Assembly: GCA_964655065.1 (NCBI GenBank)
Contig: CAZZLC010000005.1
Location: forward strand, 1-64,000
DNA from: DRPG01 sp964655065
Lineage (GTDB): Bacteria; Myxococcota_A; UBA796; GCA-2862545
DNA: 64,000 bases
Reading direction: 5' to 3'
Below the pieces are notes generated by a model. That model saw nothing but the letters and a program-made list of their open reading frames with translations. It was not told the origin of the DNA and made no database searches. Each line of letters begins with the position of its first letter. The first letter of the stretch is position 1. The position numbers and the translations under genes were made by a program. Shown here piece after piece: positions 26,350 to 34,489 of this stretch.

Positions 26350-27386
26350 GAGCTGCCCTCCGTCACGAGCCCCGTCGCGGGAAGCACCATCGTGAAGCGG
26401 GCTCCCCGACCCGGCTCGGAGCTGACCTCGAGCGTGCCGAGATGCCCGTCGACCACGCGGCGACACAGGTGGAGCCCGAGCCCGGTGCCTCCGTCGGCCT
26501 TGTGGGTGGTCACGAACGGCTCGAAGATCTCCTTCAGGAGTCCTTCGGGGACCCCGGAGCCGGAGTCTTCGACGTCGATCTGGACGGCGTTGGCGACGGG
26601 GCTGACCGAGACCTCCACCCATCCGCCCTCGCCCGCGGCCCGCAGCGCGTTGTCGAGCAGGTTCGTGACCACGAGGTCGAGCTGCCCGGGACAGCCGGTG
26701 ACCGGCGGTGTCGCGGCCGTGGTCACCCGCACCTCCACGCCGCGGGTCCGGTGCTCGAGCAGGACGAGCGCGCTCGCGATGCTCTGGGCCGGGTCCCAGG
26801 GGCCGGCGTCCTCGGCCTCCAGGGGCCGAACGTCTCGGGCGAGGTGCAGGAGCCGGTTCGCGGCCTGATCGATCACCTCGACGACTCGGCCCGTGCGCAC
26901 GTCGAGGTCGACGGGGAGTCGCTGGCGGAGGGCCTCGAGGCCCTGTACGAGCGCGTGGACCGGGTTGCGGAGCTCGTGGGCCAGCCCCGCCATGAGGCTC
27001 GTGGTGTCGTCGAGCTTCTGCTGGCGCGACACGGCTCGCCGGAGCATCGTCAGCTCCCGCTCGCGTCGCGCTCGTCGCGCGAGCCGTGGAGCGGTGACCG
27101 GTTCTACCAGGACGTCCACGAACGGAGCCTCGGTGCGGCCCGACGAGCCAGGGGCGACCACCTCGAGCACCGGCACGTCGAGCGGCTCGAGCGCGGCCCG
27201 CAGCCGCCGGGTGGGGGTCGACGCGTCCGCCACCACGACCTCGGGCCATCGGCTCGCGATGTGCGTCCCTGCCGCATCGATGCACGCTGCGCGGCGAATG
27301 ACGGCGTCGTCGGTGCGTCCCGCGGGCCACGAGGCAGGAAACGGCCCGATCAGCAGCACGCGCGGGGGATCGTCGGTTTGGGACAA
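26346..27386 (-). CDS. Histidine kinase, possible degenerate receiver at the N-terminus
   Basis: 346 residues from a TTG at 27386, chosen for the GGAG five bases upstream and because longer frames run into the divergent gene. The first ~100 residues look like a degenerate receiver (RVLLIGPFPA, EVVVADASTP). HisKA box with H137 in GLAHELRNPVHAL, then HATPase with NLLDNALRAAG, DSGSGVP and GGTGLGLHLCRRVV. No membrane helix is seen, so it should sense cytosolic input. The end of the gene overlaps the start of the receiver-kinase gene, giving a co-translated pair. Confidence 0.85.
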   Translation of the reverse strand: MSQTDDPPRVLLIGPFPASWPAGRTDDAVIRRAACIDAAGTHIASRWPEVVVADASTPTRRLRAALEPLDVPVLEVVAPGSSGRTEAPFVDVLVEPVTAPRLARRARRERELTMLRRAVSRQQKLDDTTSLMAGLAHELRNPVHALVQGLEALRQRLPVDLDVRTGRVVEVIDQAANRLLHLARDVRPLEAEDAGPWDPAQSIASALVLLEHRTRGVEVRVTTAATPPVTGCPGQLDLVVTNLLDNALRAAGEGGWVEVSVSPVANAVQIDVEDSGSGVPEGLLKEIFEPFVTTHKADGGTGLGLHLCRRVVDGHLGTLEVSSEPGRGARFTMVLPATGLVTEGSS

Positions 27387-27482
27387 GGAGGCTCCGGGCG
27401 GCCCTGCGAGCGGCGCCTGTTGGTCCTTCGTTCGGAGGACCCTGCGACTTGACCTGGTTCCCCGATCCTCCAACCGAAGGGC

Positions 27483-30272
27483 TTGCGATCCGACAGCACA
27501 GCGGTGCAGTCGGACGCCCACATCCACTCCATGTTCTTCGCCCCGATCCTGGACCATGCCCACCGGACCATGGGAGCGGAACGGGTGGCCGAGGTGCTGG
27601 CGCAGTTCGGGACCACGGAGGCCGAGCTCCGGGACCCTCGGGCGTGGTTCTCGAGCGAGCTGACCGACAGTCTCGCGGACGGATTCGTGGAGGCGTCGGG
27701 GAATCCGGACTTCTTCCGGGAGGTCGGTCGCCTCTTCATGACGGGGCCCTACACGGGCTCGCTCACCCCGCTGATTCGCCTGTTCGGCAGCCCCCGCAAC
27801 GTCTTCGCGTCGTTCCCCGGCACCGCACCGCGGTGGTGCAAGTCCGGTCGCTACGTCATCCACGAGATCGACGACCGGAGCGTGCGGCTGTCGTTCGAGT
27901 CCGATCTCGAGCGGAGCATCCAGGTCTGCATCGGCCGAGAGAGTCAGTTTCGATGGTGCTTCCCGGCTCTCTTCGGGTATGCGCCGGCCGAGGTCGAGCA
28001 CACCGAGTGCATGCACCGGGGCGGGGAGCGCTGCACCTATCAGCTCCGCTGGACCCCCCCGGCCCCGAGTCCCGTTCGCTGGGTCGCACCGGCGACCGGG
28101 GCGATCATCGGTGCACTCCTCGGGCTGGTCTCCGGCCTCGGGGCGGGGTCGATCGCGCTGTCGCTCGTCGGACTGGCGATCGGGGTCTTGATCGCCCTGG
28201 TCGTCCGGCTCGACGACCAGCTGACCGACCGCTCCGACGCGCTCCTCGAGCAGGCGGTGGAGCTGCGGCGAGGGCGCGAGGCGGAGGAGCGCCGGTATGC
28301 GGAGCTTCTCGAGGCGAAGCGCTTCGTCGACCTCCGCGTCGAGGAGCGGACCGCGGACCTGAAGCGCACTGCCGTCCAGCTCGAGGACGCCCTGGCCGAG
28401 GTCCGCGCCCTCGACGAGGTGAAGTCGAGGTTCTTCGCCAACGTGAACCACGAGCTCCGCACACCGTTGCAGCTCATCCTCGCTCCGCTGGACGACCTCG
28501 TCGAGGGGCGGGAGCCCGCCGGAGGCCGCGAGCCGGCGCTTCGGGCCATGCAGCGCAACGCGAGCCGTCTGCACGCGCTGATCAACCAGACCCTCGATCT
28601 CGCCAGGGTGGACGCGGGTGCCGAGACGCTCCGTCGAACGGTCCACGATCCGGTCGCGCTGTTGAGAGGGGTCGCGGATTCGTTCGTCAGCGCGGCCACG
28701 AGCTCCGGCATCCACCTCGAGCTCGTCACCGAGGGGCTCGCCGACGCGACGATGCTGGATGGACACTGGATCGAGAGCGCCCTCACCAACCTCGTCGCCA
28801 ACGCGCTACGCCACTGCGATCCCGGTGACACGGTGACCGTGCGGGGCGTCGCGACCTCGGAGCGGCTGCGGATCTCCGTCGAGGACACCGGCCCCGGCAT
28901 CCCTCCCGAGGATCTCCCGAGCATCTTCGAGCGCTTCGCGCAGAGCAAGCAGAAGGAGACGGGCCCTCGGGGAACCGGCCTCGGCCTGGCCATCGTCCAC
29001 GAGGCGGCGCGCCTGCACGGCGGGACCGCGACCGTGCAGAGTGAGGTGGGCGTAGGCACCACCTTCGTCCTCGATCTGCCGCGGGTCGCGCCGGATGGGA
29101 GCGCCTCGTCGGCCGCGGTCGACGTTCCGGCCACGCCCCAGTCGTCCAACCGACCGGACGACGACGACACCGAGCTCCCGGAGGTCTACGAGCTCCCCGG
29201 GCCGACCGACCACGCGCCGCTGGCGGTCGTCGCCGAGGACCAGCCGGACCTTCGCCGCTACATCGCGACCATCCTCGCCGGAGAGTACCGCGTGGTGGCG
29301 TGCAGCAACGGCCGCCTCGCCCTCGACGCCGTGCTCGAGCGCCTGCCCGCTCTCGTGGTCACCGATCGCTCCATGCCGGAGTTGACGGGGGTCGAGCTGT
29401 GTCGAGCCCTCCGGCAGCGTCCGGAGACCGAGACCCTGCCCGTGATCCTGCTCACTGCCCACCGGGAGCTCACGGACGTGCTCTCTGCCTACGAGGCGGG
29501 CGCCGACGACTATGTCACCAAGCCCTTCCACGCCCAGGAGCTCCTCGCGAGGGCCCGGACCCACGTGGGGCTGCGAGAGCTCCGGGGTCAGCTGGTGTTT
29601 CGGGAGCGGCTCGCGAGCGTCGGGCTACTCGCCGCCGAGATCGCGCACCACCTCCGGAACCCGCTCAACGTCATCCAGAACGGGCTCGGCGTGATCGGCG
29701 AGGAGCTTCCCCTCGCTCGACAGCCGCTGGTGGGCGTGATGCGCGACTGCGCCACCCGCATCGCGCTCGTCTCCGACGACCTGCTCCACCTCGCCGAGGG
29801 GCGCGAGGAGCGCGCGGCGGAGGCTCATCATCCAGGTCAGGGCCTTCGGCGGGCGGTGCGCCTGGTCGGTGCGTCCACCCAGGGACTGCGGATCGAGGAC
29901 AGTGTCGAAGACGCCGCGATCGTCGAAGGGGTTCCCGGCGAGCTCAGCCAGGTTTTCCTGTACCTGGTCGAGCACGCGAGTCGCGCCACCGATCACTGCG
30001 GCACCCTGCGCGTCGAAGGCCTGGCCCGCGACGGGTGCTACGTCGTGACGGTGGCCCACTCCGGGCGGAGGATGTCCGAGGCAGAGCGGGCGCGGATCTT
30101 CGAGCCGGTGCGGGCCGAGGAACGAGGGGTCGGGTCCGGGCTCGACCTCTCGATCGCCGCTCACCTGGTGCGCCAGCACGGTGGAACCCTCGAGGTTGGC
30201 GCTGACGACGAGCTCGGCGGCGACCGCTTCGAGCTCGCTCTGCCGCTGATCGGCGCGCCAGCCGTCGCCTGA
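27483..30272 (+). CDS. Hybrid sensor kinase: V4R-like sensor, two kinase modules, one receiver
   Basis: 929 residues from a TTG at 27483; GTG 27504 is an alternative start. Residues 1-195 include a V4R-like segment (VEHTECMHRGGERCTYQLRW) of the kind that binds small ligands. Two membrane helices lie at ~199-243, then a coiled coil, then HisKA with H323 in NVNHELRTPL and a HATPase with NLVANALRH and RGTGLGLAIVHEA. A receiver follows with D628 in VVTDRSMPEL and K in VTKPFHA, and then a second HisKA-like box (IAHHLRNPLNV, H722) with a degenerate HATPase (GSGLDLSIAAHLV). Having two kinase units around one receiver is unusual. It is divergent from the other kinase pair over ~96 bases, so the three proteins may form one phosphorelay. 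Confidence 0.9.
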   Translation: MRSDSTAVQSDAHIHSMFFAPILDHAHRTMGAERVAEVLAQFGTTEAELRDPRAWFSSELTDSLADGFVEASGNPDFFREVGRLFMTGPYTGSLTPLIRLFGSPRNVFASFPGTAPRWCKSGRYVIHEIDDRSVRLSFESDLERSIQVCIGRESQFRWCFPALFGYAPAEVEHTECMHRGGERCTYQLRWTPPAPSPVRWVAPATGAIIGALLGLVSGLGAGSIALSLVGLAIGVLIALVVRLDDQLTDRSDALLEQAVELRRGREAEERRYAELLEAKRFVDLRVEERTADLKRTAVQLEDALAEVRALDEVKSRFFANVNHELRTPLQLILAPLDDLVEGREPAGGREPALRAMQRNASRLHALINQTLDLARVDAGAETLRRTVHDPVALLRGVADSFVSAATSSGIHLELVTEGLADATMLDGHWIESALTNLVANALRHCDPGDTVTVRGVATSERLRISVEDTGPGIPPEDLPSIFERFAQSKQKETGPRGTGLGLAIVHEAARLHGGTATVQSEVGVGTTFVLDLPRVAPDGSASSAAVDVPATPQSSNRPDDDDTELPEVYELPGPTDHAPLAVVAEDQPDLRRYIATILAGEYRVVACSNGRLALDAVLERLPALVVTDRSMPELTGVELCRALRQRPETETLPVILLTAHRELTDVLSAYEAGADDYVTKPFHAQELLARARTHVGLRELRGQLVFRERLASVGLLAAEIAHHLRNPLNVIQNGLGVIGEELPLARQPLVGVMRDCATRIALVSDDLLHLAEGREERAAEAHHPGQGLRRAVRLVGASTQGLRIEDSVEDAAIVEGVPGELSQVFLYLVEHASRATDHCGTLRVEGLARDGCYVVTVAHSGRRMSEAERARIFEPVRAEERGVGSGLDLSIAAHLVRQHGGTLEVGADDELGGDRFELALPLIGAPAVA

Positions 30273-30280
30273 GCGAGGGT

Positions 30281-30640
30281 GTGGTTGGCGAGGCCCGGCT
30301 CCGACGGGCTTGTGCCGAGCGGGGAGAGAAGTTCGATCGCTACTTCGGGCAGGACCGCGAGATGCTGGCCGCGGACCGGGCGCAGCTCGACACGCTGGAG
30401 CACGTGCCGCCGTTCCTCGCGCTGCTCTGGCTTCACGCGGCGTTCGTCGGTCCGGGGTCGGCGACTGCCGCGGGGGCGGTCTACCTGGCCACTCGCATCG
30501 CCCACCCCATCCTCGTGGGCGCACGGCTCGGTCGGGGAGTGAAGCTCGGGATCCTCTACGCCACCGTGCCTGGGTATGTGGTGCTCGCCTACCTTCTCGT
30601 CGGCCTCGTCTACGCGCTCGTGCGACCGTTCGTCGGGTAG
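30281..30640 (+). CDS. MAPEG-family membrane protein
   Basis: 119 residues from GTG 30281, just after the hybrid kinase (8 bases). The pattern fits MAPEG (eicosanoid/glutathione metabolism-like) proteins: RAQLDTLEHVPPFLALLWLHAAF as the charged loop and helix, then VYLATRIAHPILVGARLG and two more hydrophobic helices, for four in total. Bacterial members often have glutathione-dependent activity of unknown substrate. The last 32 bases are inside the sequence duplicated on both sides of the scaffold gap, so the C-terminus should be treated as complete but assembly-sensitive. Confidence 0.75.
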   Translation: MVGEARLRRACAERGEKFDRYFGQDREMLAADRAQLDTLEHVPPFLALLWLHAAFVGPGSATAAGAVYLATRIAHPILVGARLGRGVKLGILYATVPGYVVLAYLLVGLVYALVRPFVG

Positions 30641-30663
30641 TGGCCCCGGAGCAGCGGGACACG
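30609..30663 (+). repeat. 55-bp sequence duplicated on both sides of the scaffold gap (left copy)
   Basis: Bases 30609-30663 are identical to 30764-30818, with the 100-N gap between. A 55-bp exact overlap is a common k-mer length in short-read assemblers, so this is most simply a contig-end overlap that the scaffolder did not merge. The right copy repeats the end of the MAPEG gene and its stop. Confidence 0.95.
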
Positions 30664-30763
30664 NNNNNNNNNNNNNNNNNNNNNNNNNNNNNNNNNNNNN
30701 NNNNNNNNNNNNNNNNNNNNNNNNNNNNNNNNNNNNNNNNNNNNNNNNNNNNNNNNNNNNNNN
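30664..30763. other. Scaffold gap (100 N)
   Basis: Exactly 100 N, the usual placeholder for unknown gap length. Because both sides carry the same 55 bases, the true gap is probably zero or negative, and joining the copies would leave about 182 minus 155 bases, that is a short spacer, between the MAPEG and VOC genes. A genuine tandem copy of 55 bp cannot be excluded without reads. Confidence 0.97.
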
Positions 30764-30818
30764 TCTACGCGCTCGTGCGACCGTTCGTCGGGTAGTGGCC
30801 CCGGAGCAGCGGGACACG
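30764..30818 (+). repeat. 55-bp sequence duplicated on both sides of the scaffold gap (right copy)
   Basis: Identical to 30609-30663. It contains a partial copy of the MAPEG C-terminus (YALVRPFVG plus stop) with no gene upstream of it, consistent with an assembly overlap and not a second gene. Confidence 0.95.
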
Positions 30819-30822
30819 TTGG

Positions 30823-31251
30823 TCAGTCGAGGCTGGCCTGCAGCTCTTCCTCGGTGAGGTGCCGCAGTGTCTTGGTCACCATCCACTCGTGTCCGAAGGG
30901 GTCGCGGAACCGTCCGTCGCGCATGCCATACGGACGATCCGCCACCGGGTGGATCGTCGTGGCCCCCGCCTGCACGGCGCGAGCTACGATCTCGTCGGGA
31001 TCGTCGCACATCAGCATCAGGACCACCGGCGTGCCCCCGAGTTCCAGCGGATCTCGAGCTTCGCTGCCATCGGACTCGGTGAGCGACATGCGAAGCCCGG
31101 CCACGTCGAGCTCCGCGTGCACGACCCGACCCGACGGGTCCTCGAGGACCATCCCGGGCGTGGCCCCCAGGGCGTCTACGAGGAAGGCCTGCGCTTCGCG
31201 TGCGTTTCGAACGACGAGCCGGGGCGTGAGCGTGGTGTAGAGATCAGTCAT
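30823..31251 (-). CDS. VOC-superfamily (glyoxalase/PhnB-like) protein
   Basis: 142 residues from ATG 31251; GGAGG lies at the end of the upstream AraC gene, seven bases before. Paired beta-alpha-beta-beta-beta units of the vicinal-oxygen-chelate fold are visible: LTPRLVVRNAREAQAFLVDALG, VVHAELDVAGLRMSLTESDG, PVVLMLMCDDPDEIVARAVQAGAT, and the typical ending YGMRDGRFRDPFGHEWMVTK. PhnB-like members often bind metal or antibiotics but are mostly uncharacterised; H in VVHAEL and E in HEWMV are the usual positions. Probably co-transcribed with the AraC regulator, which may respond to the same compound. Confidence 0.88.
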   Translation of the reverse strand: MTDLYTTLTPRLVVRNAREAQAFLVDALGATPGMVLEDPSGRVVHAELDVAGLRMSLTESDGSEARDPLELGGTPVVLMLMCDDPDEIVARAVQAGATTIHPVADRPYGMRDGRFRDPFGHEWMVTKTLRHLTEEELQASLD

Positions 31252-31253
31252 GA

Positions 31254-32153
31254 TCACCTCCGACGCCAAGGTTTGCGGTTCCGCTGGGCGTCGCTTGTAG
31301 AAACCTGCACGTGGTTCTCGAAGGGGCCTCGCCGGGCGAGGTAGGCGGTGGGCGTCATGCCGGCCACGCTCCGGAACTCGTGGTTCAGGTGGGCCTGGTC
31401 GTAGAACCCGCAGCGCAGGGCCACGCCGGCCAGGTCCCCCGCCCCCTCCCGTCGCAGCAACCCGAGCGCGCGCTGGAATCGGGACACGCGGGTGTACTGT
31501 TTCGGCGTGAGGCCGGTTTCGTCGGTGAACGTTCGCGAGAACCTGCGCTGGGACGCTCCGAGCTCCGCCGCGACGTCGGCTACGCGACTTCCCTCGCGGA
31601 GCCGCTCGCAGGCCCAGGCGAGCGCCCACCGTCGGGAGCGTCGCGTGACCGTCGCGGCCAGGCCCCGTTCGAGTGCGGACAGGGCCTCGCGGGGCCCTCG
31701 AGCTTCGCGTACCCGCGTGATCCAGCGCTCGGACTCCGGGCCCAGCAGCTCGAGCAGGTCCACGTACTGTCCCGCCAGGGGGCGAACGGGGATGCCGAGC
31801 CAGGCTGCGGCCCCACCGGGATGGAACCCCGCGCCGGCCACGGAGCGCTGATCCTCGCGGCGTAGCCCCACCGGGGAGAGGAAGGGTCCCCCCAGAGCGG
31901 CGGGTCCGGTCGACTGGGCGCCGTGGGGCGGAGTCGTCCAGCGGTTCGGCTGGTCGTCGAGCTGGACCACGAGCTGACAGCCGCCGGACGGGAGCACCCA
32001 CTCGAACTCGGCGGACGGCGAGCCCCGGAACACCCACACCACGCTGACCAGCGCGTCGAGGGGGGGAGCTGGAGCACGAGCGACGAACGAAGGCCTTTCC
32101 CACGAGCGCATCGGATCCCCCGAGCCAGCGGGAGGGGCCCTGACGCGGTCCAT
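31254..32153 (-). CDS. AraC-family transcriptional regulator
   Basis: 299 residues from ATG 32153; ATG 32111 is an alternative with a slightly better purine-rich leader. The N-terminal half is the DUF6597-like sensor (VVWVFRGSPSAEFEWVLPSGG, VGLRREDQRSVAGAGFHPGGAAAWLG). The C-terminal ~100 residues are two HTH units: RVADVAAELGASQRRFSRTFTDETGLTPKQY then LAGVALRCGFYDQAHLNHEFRSVAGMTPTAYLARR. The stop is three bases before the VOC start, so the two are one transcription unit. It is divergent from the SulP gene, and either promoter could be its target. Confidence 0.9.
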   Translation of the reverse strand: MDRVRAPPAGSGDPMRSWERPSFVARAPAPPLDALVSVVWVFRGSPSAEFEWVLPSGGCQLVVQLDDQPNRWTTPPHGAQSTGPAALGGPFLSPVGLRREDQRSVAGAGFHPGGAAAWLGIPVRPLAGQYVDLLELLGPESERWITRVREARGPREALSALERGLAATVTRRSRRWALAWACERLREGSRVADVAAELGASQRRFSRTFTDETGLTPKQYTRVSRFQRALGLLRREGAGDLAGVALRCGFYDQAHLNHEFRSVAGMTPTAYLARRGPFENHVQVSTSDAQRNRKPWRRR

Positions 32154-32225
32154 CTCGCCGACACGATGTTGCGGGCCGCGTTCTCTCGACCCGAACGCCG
32201 GGAGTGCGGGTCGCGAGGCCCAAGA

Positions 32226-32253
32226 CCGGATAGCCGTATCCGGAAATCCGGAT
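32226..32253. promoter_or_regulatory. Inverted repeat plus a third half-site upstream of the SulP gene
   Basis: CCGGATA (32226-32232) and TATCCGG (32237-32243) form a perfect 7-bp inverted repeat over four bases; a third palindromic ATCCGGAT (32246-32253) follows at once. Three copies of the CCGGAT core in 28 bases, 17 bases before the SulP start, look like an operator. The binding protein is unknown; the adjacent divergent AraC regulator is a candidate. Confidence 0.5.
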
Positions 32254-32269
32254 CGTTCAGGGAGTAAAC

Positions 32270-33844
32270 GTGCAAAACGGGCTGAGCGATGGCATCGGTC
32301 CCAACCTCCGCTACGATCTGCCCGCCGGCCTTGTCGTGTTCCTCGTGGCGCTGCCGCTGTGCCTCGGCATCGCGCTCGCCTCGGACGCGCCGTTGCTCGC
32401 GGGGCTGGTGACGGGCGTGATCGGGGGGCTCGTCGTGGGCCCCCTGTCCGGCTCGCAGCTGTCGGTCTCGGGTCCCGCCGCCGGGCTCACCGTGCTGGTC
32501 GCCTCGGGCATCCAACAGCTCGGCGGGTTCGAGTACTTCCTCCCGGCTGTCGTGCTGGCGGGAGCCATCCAGCTCGTGCTCGGGCTCCTGCGCGGCGGCG
32601 TCCTCGCCAACTTCTTCCCCTCGCCCGTGATCGAGGGGATGCTGGCCGGCATCGGGATCATCTTGATCCTCAAGCAGATCCCGCACGCGCTCGGTCACGA
32701 CGTCGGCTACGAGGGCGACCTCGACTTCTGGATGTTCGGGGGCCAGGCCAACACGTTCTCGGAGATCGCCTCGGCGTTCTACACGATGTCGCCGGGTGTG
32801 GTGCTCGTGAGCATCTCGTGTCTCGCGGTGCTCGTCCTCTGGCAACGCCCCATCATCGCGCGTCAGCCGTGGTCGCGGCTCCTCCCCGGTCCGCTCGTCG
32901 CGGTGGCGCTGGGTATCGCCTTGAACGCGGTCTACGGGTTGGTGGCGCCGTCGCTGCGCATCACCGCCGAGGACGGGCACCTCGTGCAGTTGCCCGTGCT
33001 CGGGAGCATCGGCGAGCTGGTCTCGAGCTTGTACACGCCGAACTGGGCTCACGTCGGGTCCTCGGAGCTGTGGACCGTGGCCGCGACCATCGCCGCGGTG
33101 GCGTCCCTGGAGACGCTGCTGTCCGTCGAGGCCGTCGACAAGCTCGACCCCTTCCGGCGCATCTCCGACACCAACCGCGAGCTGCTCGCCCAGGGAACGG
33201 GCAACGTCCTCTCCGGGCTGCTCGGCGGCCTGCCCATGACCTCGGTGATCGTGCGGAGCTCGACCAACGTCTACTCCGGGGGGCGCACGCGCATGGCGGC
33301 GTTCGTCCACGGGGTGTTGCTCGGCGGGCTGGTGCTCGCCGTGCCGAGCCTCCTCAATCAGATTCCGCTCGCCGCGCTCGCCGCCGTGCTCCTCAACATC
33401 GGCTACAAGCTCGCGCGCATCGAGCTCTGGCAGCGCATGTACCAGTCCGGCGCCGACCAGTTCATCCCCTTCGTCGTCACGGTCTCGGTGACCGTGTTCT
33501 CCGACCTCCTCACCGGCGTGCTCACCGGCCTCGCGATCGGGATCGTGATGGTCGTGGTCACCAACTTCTCCACCGCGATCTCGGTCGTGCACGAAGAGGG
33601 GGCGTGGCTCGTCCAGTTCACGAAGGACGTGAGCTTCGTGAACAAGACGAAGCTGCGCACCGTGCTCCAGTCCATCCCGCGCGGGGCGGAGGTGATGATC
33701 GACGGGACGCGAGCCACGTTCATCGATCACGACATCCTCGCCACGATCGAGGACTTCCAGAAATCCGCGGCGTTCCGCGACATCACGGTCCAGACGCGCA
33801 ACCTGGCCTCGAAGGACCACCCCATCCGCCTGCCGGGAGTCTGA
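32270..33844 (+). CDS. SulP-family anion transporter
   Basis: 524 residues from a GTG with AGGGAG upstream. About 12 hydrophobic segments; family landmarks include PAGLVVFLVALPLCLGIALAS (first helix), GPLSGSQLSVSGPAAGLTVLV, FPSPVIEGMLAGIGIILILKQ and LLGGLPMTSVIVRSSTNVYSGGRTR. The C-terminal ~90 residues are a STAS-like domain (VMIDGTRATFIDHDILATIEDF). SulP proteins carry sulfate or bicarbonate. A downstream carbonic-anhydrase homologue, three bases after the stop, is a known arrangement for bicarbonate carriers, so bicarbonate is the likelier substrate. The partner here has lost most of its zinc site, however. Confidence 0.9.
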   Translation: MQNGLSDGIGPNLRYDLPAGLVVFLVALPLCLGIALASDAPLLAGLVTGVIGGLVVGPLSGSQLSVSGPAAGLTVLVASGIQQLGGFEYFLPAVVLAGAIQLVLGLLRGGVLANFFPSPVIEGMLAGIGIILILKQIPHALGHDVGYEGDLDFWMFGGQANTFSEIASAFYTMSPGVVLVSISCLAVLVLWQRPIIARQPWSRLLPGPLVAVALGIALNAVYGLVAPSLRITAEDGHLVQLPVLGSIGELVSSLYTPNWAHVGSSELWTVAATIAAVASLETLLSVEAVDKLDPFRRISDTNRELLAQGTGNVLSGLLGGLPMTSVIVRSSTNVYSGGRTRMAAFVHGVLLGGLVLAVPSLLNQIPLAALAAVLLNIGYKLARIELWQRMYQSGADQFIPFVVTVSVTVFSDLLTGVLTGLAIGIVMVVVTNFSTAISVVHEEGAWLVQFTKDVSFVNKTKLRTVLQSIPRGAEVMIDGTRATFIDHDILATIEDFQKSAAFRDITVQTRNLASKDHPIRLPGV

Positions 33845-33847
33845 CCG

Positions 33848-34468
33848 ATGGAAGCGTGGAAGCGACTGCTGCTCGAGAACAAGGCCTGGGCCCAGGACCG
33901 GGCATCCCGCCCTCCCGAGGCCGAGGAGGTCGACCGGCCCACCTTCCTGTGGATCGGGTGCTCCAGCGCGCGCGTCTCGCCCGAGAAGATCACGGGGGCG
34001 GGGCCGGGGGAGCTGATCGTGCACCTCAACGTCGCGAACCTGGTGGTGCACACGGACGCCAACCTCGCTGCGGTCGTGGAGCTCGCGGTGAGGCAACTCG
34101 AGGTGCCGCACGTCATCGTGTGCGGTGACTACGAGAGTCTGGGGGTGCGCGCCGCCATGGCCCGCGAGCCAGCGGGGCGACTGGATCCGTGGCTCGCCCA
34201 CGTCCGCGACGTTCGCTACGCGCACCGCGACGAGCTCGGGCTCCACGACCCCGTCGCGGCGGAGCGAAGACTGGTCGAGCTCAACGTCCTGCAGCAGGTC
34301 CACAACCTCGCCCGGAGCGAGGTCGTGCAGCGAACGTGGGCGACCGAGGAGCGGCCGACCCTGCACGGATGGGTCTACGACAACGCCGACGACCTGATCA
34401 CGCAGCTGGTGATGGTCGACCGGGACATGGCCGTGGACGAGATCTTCCGCTTCGACGAGCCGGGGTGA
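33848..34468 (+). CDS. Beta-carbonic-anhydrase homologue with lost zinc ligands
   Basis: 206 residues. Full-length match to Can-type beta-carbonic anhydrases: MEAWKRLLLENKAWAQ, FLWIGCSSARVSPEKITG, ELIVHLNVANLVVHTDANLAAVVELAV, ELNVLQQVHNLARSEVVQRTW and LHGWVYD. The usual C-x-D-x-R is C38-S-S40-A-R42, so the Asp is Ser. The usual G-H-x-x-C-G is G93-D94-Y-E-S97-L, so the zinc His is Asp and the second zinc Cys is Ser. Only one of three zinc ligands remains, so it should not bind zinc normally or hydrate CO2. A structural or regulatory role with the SulP transporter is likely; it is unlikely to be the cell's only carbonic anhydrase. Confidence 0.9.
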   Translation: MEAWKRLLLENKAWAQDRASRPPEAEEVDRPTFLWIGCSSARVSPEKITGAGPGELIVHLNVANLVVHTDANLAAVVELAVRQLEVPHVIVCGDYESLGVRAAMAREPAGRLDPWLAHVRDVRYAHRDELGLHDPVAAERRLVELNVLQQVHNLARSEVVQRTWATEERPTLHGWVYDNADDLITQLVMVDRDMAVDEIFRFDEPG

Positions 34469-34489
34469 TCGGCAACCGCTCGAGCGGGG

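Noticed and set aside
30764..30795. Second copy of the MAPEG C-terminus after the gap
   Set aside because: Explained by the unmerged 55-bp contig overlap, not a second gene.
31580..34366. 928-codon frame on the minus strand
   Set aside because: Runs across the SulP and AraC genes; highly charged, with no recognisable domain.
34476..34487. CCGCTCGAGCGG palindrome between convergent genes
   Set aside because: Short perfect palindrome without T-tract, expected by chance in such GC-rich sequence.
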